From Firmicutes bacterium UBA3572 (GTDB lineage: Bacteria > Bacillota > Desulfotomaculia > Desulfotomaculales > Desulforudaceae), in contig DFNH01000022.1 in NCBI GenBank assembly GCA_002375985.1, positions 1 through 34,696 on the forward strand: DNA of 34,696 nt. The letters are read 5' to 3'. The notes under the pieces were generated by a model, which was given only the letters and a program-made list of their open reading frames with translations, had not been told where the DNA came from and did no database searches. A program made the translations under genes and the position numbers. Below are positions 32,262-34,696 of the stretch, in pieces (the first letter of the stretch is position 1; each line of letters starts with the position of its first letter).

Positions 32262-32405
32262 GGTATCACCTCCTTCCAGTCCCTTCTTAGTGTAGTAAGC
32301 ACTTAAGGTAGTCCCTGAAGGCCCGGTTTGTGCCGGCGAAGGCGGCGAGCAGGTAGCGCATTGTTTCTCCCCTCCTTTCGTTACTTGGTGTCACTAGGTA
32401 TTACT

Positions 32406-32434
32406 AAATTACCATAGGTAAACCTAGTTGTCAA
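32406..32434 (-). promoter_or_regulatory. Leftward promoter of the Csx3-like operon
   Basis: Minus strand TTGACA (32429-32434), 17-bp spacer, TAATTT (32406-32411). The -35 is perfect; the -10 matches only 3 of 6 but keeps the key first two and last bases. The spacer contains one arm of the palindrome described below. Confidence 0.6.
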
Positions 32435-32443
32435 TACCTATGG
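32412..32443. promoter_or_regulatory. Palindromic operator in the divergent control region
   Basis: CCATAGGTA (32412-32420) and TACCTATGG (32435-32443) are exact reverse complements 14 bp apart. Related half-sites lie at 32394 (CTAGGTA) and 32422 (ACCTAG). The arms flank and overlap the leftward -35 and end 10 bp before the rightward -35, so one bound dimer could control both promoters. Confidence 0.65.
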
Positions 32444-32453
32444 GGGTAATTTA

Positions 32454-32482
32454 TTGCCAGCAGGTGCTATGTATGGTATACT
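32454..32482 (+). promoter_or_regulatory. Rightward promoter of the HTH-integrase operon
   Basis: TTGCCA (32454-32459), 17-bp spacer, TATACT (32477-32482), 22 bp before the start codon of the HTH gene. The very short leader is filled by the ribosome site AGGAGGGG. Confidence 0.75.
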
Positions 32483-32504
32483 GAGGCATAAGGAGGGGAT
32501 GAAT

Positions 32505-32690
32505 ATGCAAGAGATGCTAACACCGGACGAGGTAGCCAAAAAGCTGAAAATATCCCGCAGGACGGTTTACCTGTGGTTGAGACAGGGAAGGCTGAAAGGC
32601 GTTAAGGTGGGCGACTTGTGGCGTATTCCCGAGGACGCGCTGGAGCGGTTCTTGAAGAAATCCACGGAGAAGGACGGTGGGCAGGACTAG
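32505..32690 (+). CDS. Excisionase-type helix-turn-helix protein
   Basis: A 61-residue protein made of one MerR-like/HTH_17 (excisionase) domain: MLTPDEVAKKLKISRRTVYL then WLRQGRLKGVKVGDLWRIPE and DALERFLKK. This is a near-consensus member of the family. AGGAGGGG lies 6 nt before the ATG at 32505; an ATG at 32499 in frame directly abuts it. It is the first gene after the rightward promoter, two genes before the integrase, the usual place for a recombination directionality factor. It may also bind the divergent operator, although these proteins usually bind att-region repeats. Confidence 0.85.
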   Translation: MQEMLTPDEVAKKLKISRRTVYLWLRQGRLKGVKVGDLWRIPEDALERFLKKSTEKDGGQD

Positions 32691-32718
32691 GCCCCAAAAA
32701 CGGGAAGGAGGCAGTTAC

Positions 32719-32937
32719 GTGGACGGCATACATGCAATTGTGGTAATGGGAGAAGATTTCCCAGAACGAAAGCTTGCTCTGGACCTAGAAACCGGGGAGG
32801 TTACGCTGTACGTCTCCCGGAAAGTGGGAGAAGATGAGAAGCTGCTGCAGGAAGCGATTGAAGCAGCCGAGCAGGCCCTGCTAAGGCGAGAGGCCGCCAA
32901 AAGGACGGTTGACGATTCAAGATCAAAAGGAGACTGA
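32719..32937 (+). CDS. Hypothetical protein between HTH and integrase genes
   Basis: 72 residues, acidic in the middle, with two short strands (IHAIVVMGEDFPERKLALDL and GEVTLYVSRKVG) and an Ala/Glu-rich helix (LLQEAIEAAEQALLRREAAK). The GTG at 32719 has AAGGAGG 7 nt upstream. The stop overlaps the integrase ATG (TGATG), so it is made in step with the integrase. No family recognised; it could be an integration accessory. Confidence 0.6.
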   Translation: MDGIHAIVVMGEDFPERKLALDLETGEVTLYVSRKVGEDEKLLQEAIEAAEQALLRREAAKRTVDDSRSKGD

Positions 32938-34124
32938 TGCCGATGGCTAAAAAACGCAGGCGGGGCGCTAGTGAGGGGACAATCTACCAGCGGAAGGACG
33001 GGCGCTGGGCGGCTCAAGTGACTGTCGGATATGACGCAGAGGGACGGCAAAAACGGGCCACTGTTTACGGAAAGACCCGCGCCGAGGTGGTGGAGAAGCT
33101 GGACCAATTACGGCTGGCGCGGCGCACCGGAACCCTGGTCGAAAACCACAAGATCACCCTGAGCGAATGGTTGGAGCGGTGGCTTAGCGTTTACCAGCGG
33201 CCGGCGGTGAGCAAGAAAACGTATGCTTTACAGCGGATGCTTGTCCGGCGGCACATCATTCCCGACCTGGGGCACATCCCTTTGCTCAAGTTGAAGCCCA
33301 ATACAATCCAGCACCTGTACGCAAGCAAGCTGGAGAGCCTGTCCAGCCAGACCGTCCGTCACATCCATAACATACTGAACAAGGCGTTGAAGCAGGCCGA
33401 GCGCGAGGGCCTGATTCCCCGCAACCCGGTGCAGGCTACCTCTCCGCCTAAAGTGGTGCGCCAGAACGAAATGCGGCCACTCACCCGTGAGGAAGTCGGC
33501 AGGCTACTCTCTGCCCTGGAGGGTGAGCGCCTGGGCGCGGCCTTCATCCTCGGCCTTGCAACGGGCCTCCGGAGGGGCGAACTCCTGGCCTTGCGCTGGT
33601 CTGACATAGACCTGGACAAGGCAACCCTGCAAGTGCGGCGGGCGCTGGACCGCGTGGTGCAGGATGACGGCACCACCAGGCTGGAATTCACGGACGTGAA
33701 AACGCCGAAATCCCGGCGACTCATTCCGTTGGCCGGAGAGGTGATCCGGGTACTCAAGGCGCACAAAGCACGACAGGCCCAGGAGAAGCTGGCTCTTGGG
33801 GAAGCATACAAGGAGGCCGACCTGGTATTTGCCACCACTCTGGGCACGCCGGTCTGCCCCCGGAGCTTTTTGCGGCTCTGGGCGCGAATCCTCAAGAGAG
33901 CAGGCATCCCGCATACCCGCTTCCACAACCTGAGACATACTTTTGCGACCCTGCTCCTCGAGGGCGGCGAGCATCCCAAGGTGGTGCAGGAACTCCTGGG
34001 TCATAGTACTGTAAGTATGACACTTGATACTTACTCCCACCTTGTGCCGGGCCTGAAGGAGCGAGCGGCGGCCACGGTGGACGGCATCATAAAAGAAGCC
34101 CGGGCCAGCAGCGCGGCCCGGTAG
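32937..34124 (+). CDS. int: Tyrosine site-specific integrase
   Basis: Catalyses integration and excision of the element at the tRNA-Pro att core. 395 residues with the full domain set: an N-terminal arm-binding domain (GASEGTIYQRKDGRWAAQVT), a SAM-like core-binding domain (KITLSEWLERWLSVYQRP... to about 175) and the catalytic domain with Arg in ATGLRRGELLALRWSDID, HNLRHTFATLLLEGG (HxxR) and LGHSTVSMTLDTYSHLVP with the Tyr nucleophile. All key residues are present, so it should be active. Start at 32937 overlaps the previous stop; ATG 32943 is an alternative. A terminator follows, and the arm-type repeats lie between gene and att site, as in lambda-like systems. Confidence 0.95.
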   Translation: MPMAKKRRRGASEGTIYQRKDGRWAAQVTVGYDAEGRQKRATVYGKTRAEVVEKLDQLRLARRTGTLVENHKITLSEWLERWLSVYQRPAVSKKTYALQRMLVRRHIIPDLGHIPLLKLKPNTIQHLYASKLESLSSQTVRHIHNILNKALKQAEREGLIPRNPVQATSPPKVVRQNEMRPLTREEVGRLLSALEGERLGAAFILGLATGLRRGELLALRWSDIDLDKATLQVRRALDRVVQDDGTTRLEFTDVKTPKSRRLIPLAGEVIRVLKAHKARQAQEKLALGEAYKEADLVFATTLGTPVCPRSFLRLWARILKRAGIPHTRFHNLRHTFATLLLEGGEHPKVVQELLGHSTVSMTLDTYSHLVPGLKERAAATVDGIIKEARASSAAR

Positions 34125-34138
34125 CTCCACCCACACAT

Positions 34139-34168
34139 CCCCAGGTAACCCCTGGGGTTTCTCTTTTT
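34139..34168 (+). terminator. Rho-independent terminator after int
   Basis: CCCCAGG (34139-34145) pairs with CCTGGGG (34151-34157) and is followed by TTTCTCTTTTT. It shields the tRNA-Pro gene from integrase-operon transcription. Confidence 0.85.
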
Positions 34169-34179
34169 CCGGCTCCCTA

Positions 34180-34216
34180 AGCAGTAATTTAGCAGTAAAC
34201 CCGGTTTCAGCAGTAA
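34180..34216. repeat. Right arm-type sites: AGCAGTAA three times
   Basis: AGCAGTAA at 34180-34187, 34191-34198 and 34209-34216. The first two keep the 11-bp period seen at the left end (26154, 26165). These lie 29-65 bp from the att core. Confidence 0.7.
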
Positions 34217-34244
34217 CTCCCGATCCCGCAAAGCCTTGATATTA

Positions 34245-34291
34245 CTGGTCGGGATGGGGAGATTTGAACTCCCGGCCTCCTGCTCCCAAGG
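34245..34291 (-). repeat. attR: 47-bp copy of the tRNA-Pro 3' half
   Basis: Identical to 25990-26036. Here it completes a functional tRNA gene, so the element brings in a replacement 3' half when it integrates. Confidence 0.92.
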
Positions 34292-34323
34292 CAGGCGCGC
34301 TGACCAAGCTGCGCCACATCCCG
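34246..34323 (-). tRNA. tRNA-Pro (anticodon TGG), target of integration
   Basis: Minus strand acceptor CGGGATG/CATCCCG, D-arm GCGCAGCTTGGTCAGCGC, anticodon arm CCTGC..GCAGG with loop CTTGGGA (TGG), T-arm GGGAGTTCAAATCTCCC. CCA is encoded at 34246-34248. The 3' part is element-derived (attR), the 5' part and promoter are host. Confidence 0.95.
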
Positions 34324-34352
34324 TAATCTGTATCAAGGCAGACCGCAAGCCA

Positions 34353-34381
34353 ATTTTAGCACGCAGGGTGCCTACGGTCAA
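34353..34381 (-). promoter_or_regulatory. SigA-type promoter of tRNA-Pro
   Basis: Minus strand TTGACC (34376-34381), 17-bp spacer, TAAAAT (34353-34358). Transcription would begin about 20 nt before the tRNA. It is outside the element. Confidence 0.75.
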
Positions 34382-34393
34382 GGTCTCCATTAG

Positions 34394-34696
34394 TCCCGGG
34401 ATGATGGCTTGGCCCGGTTGGTGGAGGACGTAGTGAGCCAAATACCCGATGCCCAGGCCACCGAGCAGCTGGAGGCCAAGCCCTACGAACGCACCGAAGA
34501 GCGCTCATAAGGTACCGCAACGGGTACCGGGATAAGCTACTCAAGTCGCGCGTAGGAGAACTTACGCTTATGGTTCCCCGGCTGCGAAGCCGGTACTTTT
34601 CCACGGAGCTTTTCGAGCGGTACCAGCGGAGCGAGCAGGCTCGGTTGCTTGCGATGGTTGAGATGGTCGTCTCTTGAGCGTATCCACCAGGAAGGT
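34394..34696 (+). pseudogene. IS256-family (Mutator-like) transposase fragment
   Basis: One frame reads LARLVEDVVSQIPDAQATEQ then LEAKPYERTEERS and stops at 34510. The next frame continues RYRNGYRDKLLKSRVGELTL, MVPRLRSRYFSTELFERYQR and stops at 34677. A third frame then reads VSTRKV up to the window edge. These are consecutive N-terminal segments of IS256 transposases, so at least two frameshifts are present. The start of the gene is missing upstream; the rest lies beyond the window. Dead copy unless an intact one elsewhere supplies transposase. Confidence 0.8.

Larger units (their letters stand above)
25990..34291. mobile_element. Integrative element in tRNA-Pro (phage satellite or reduced prophage), about 8.26 kb
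   Basis: Bounded by a perfect 47-bp direct repeat (25990-26036 and 34245-34291) made of the 3' half of tRNA-Pro. A tyrosine integrase gene sits at the right end next to the intact tRNA. Inside are rightward HTH, primase, helicase/origin and small phage-type genes, a leftward operon with a Csx3-like gene, and a rightward HTH-integrase operon. No capsid, portal, terminase or relaxase gene is seen. The tRNA-Pro promoter and 5' half lie outside the element on the right, so excision at the repeats would restore an uninterrupted tRNA gene. Satellite, replicating integrative element and decayed prophage are all possible; a tape-measure fossil favours phage ancestry. Confidence 0.85.

Noticed and set aside
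31865..32302. Alternative minus-strand frame over the Cys-rich gene
   Set aside because: Pro/Gly/Thr-rich with no domain; the frame from 32261 has a near-perfect ribosome site and a plausible metal-binding pattern.

Overview
The window looks like chromosome from an anaerobic, fairly GC-rich Firmicute of the Clostridia (Peptococcaceae / Thermoanaerobacterales type). This is inferred from strong AGGAGG ribosome sites, SigA-type promoters, frequent GTG/TTG starts and a Thi4 of the sulfide-dependent (anaerobe) type. No species can be named from the sequence alone.

Layout. (1) 1-2200 is an eroding zone: an intact Hsp20 gene, then fossils of a membrane sensor, a YkvI-type membrane protein and an IS1634-like transposase. 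(2) 2200-5160 is ordinary chromosome: tRNA-Leu(CAG), thi4, and a KhtT/KhtU-like cation:proton antiporter pair. (3) 5200-13640 is a five-gene mannose operon: GT4 glycosyltransferase, short GH130, a ManC-ManB fusion (GDP-mannose pyrophosphorylase plus phosphomannomutase), long GH130, and a GT4 fused to a C-terminal helical domain. GH130 phosphorylases release mannose-1-phosphate, which is the ManC substrate, so the set could run a closed build-and-recycle cycle for a beta-mannoside polymer or oligomer. (4) 13670-13940 holds tRNA-Lys(CTT) and tRNA-Tyr(GTA) on the minus strand, sharing one promoter and facing the operon across a bidirectional terminator. (5) 14090-23520 is an alpha-glucan-to-trehalose operon: malQ, a glgB fossil, treZ, a GH57/DUF3536 protein and treY. 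(6) 23600-25930 holds an ABC1/AarF kinase and a MarR regulator behind a textbook SigA promoter.

(7) 25990-34291 is an integrated mobile element of about 8.26 kb, inserted in tRNA-Pro(TGG). It is bounded by a perfect 47-bp direct repeat; the intact tRNA is at the right end and a 3'-half remnant at the left. Both ends carry AGCAGTAA repeats with an 11-bp period, probable integrase arm sites. Rightward genes encode a small HTH protein, a CHC2 zinc-finger primase-like protein, a helicase-type ATPase whose gene contains seven exact copies of a 9-bp iteron, a TubC-docking-like protein, several small phage-type proteins, a sigma/ArpU-like protein and a collapsed tape-measure gene. A leftward operon encodes a Cys-rich protein, a short protein resembling the CRISPR ring nuclease Csx3, and an unknown coiled-coil protein. 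A divergent promoter with a palindromic operator separates it from a rightward operon (HTH protein, unknown small protein, tyrosine integrase). No capsid, portal or terminase gene is seen, so this is either a phage satellite / replicating integrative element or a strongly reduced prophage. The iteron origin, the Csx3-like gene and a structured leader RNA at the left end are the most unusual parts.

(8) After tRNA-Pro the window ends in a decayed IS256-family transposase.
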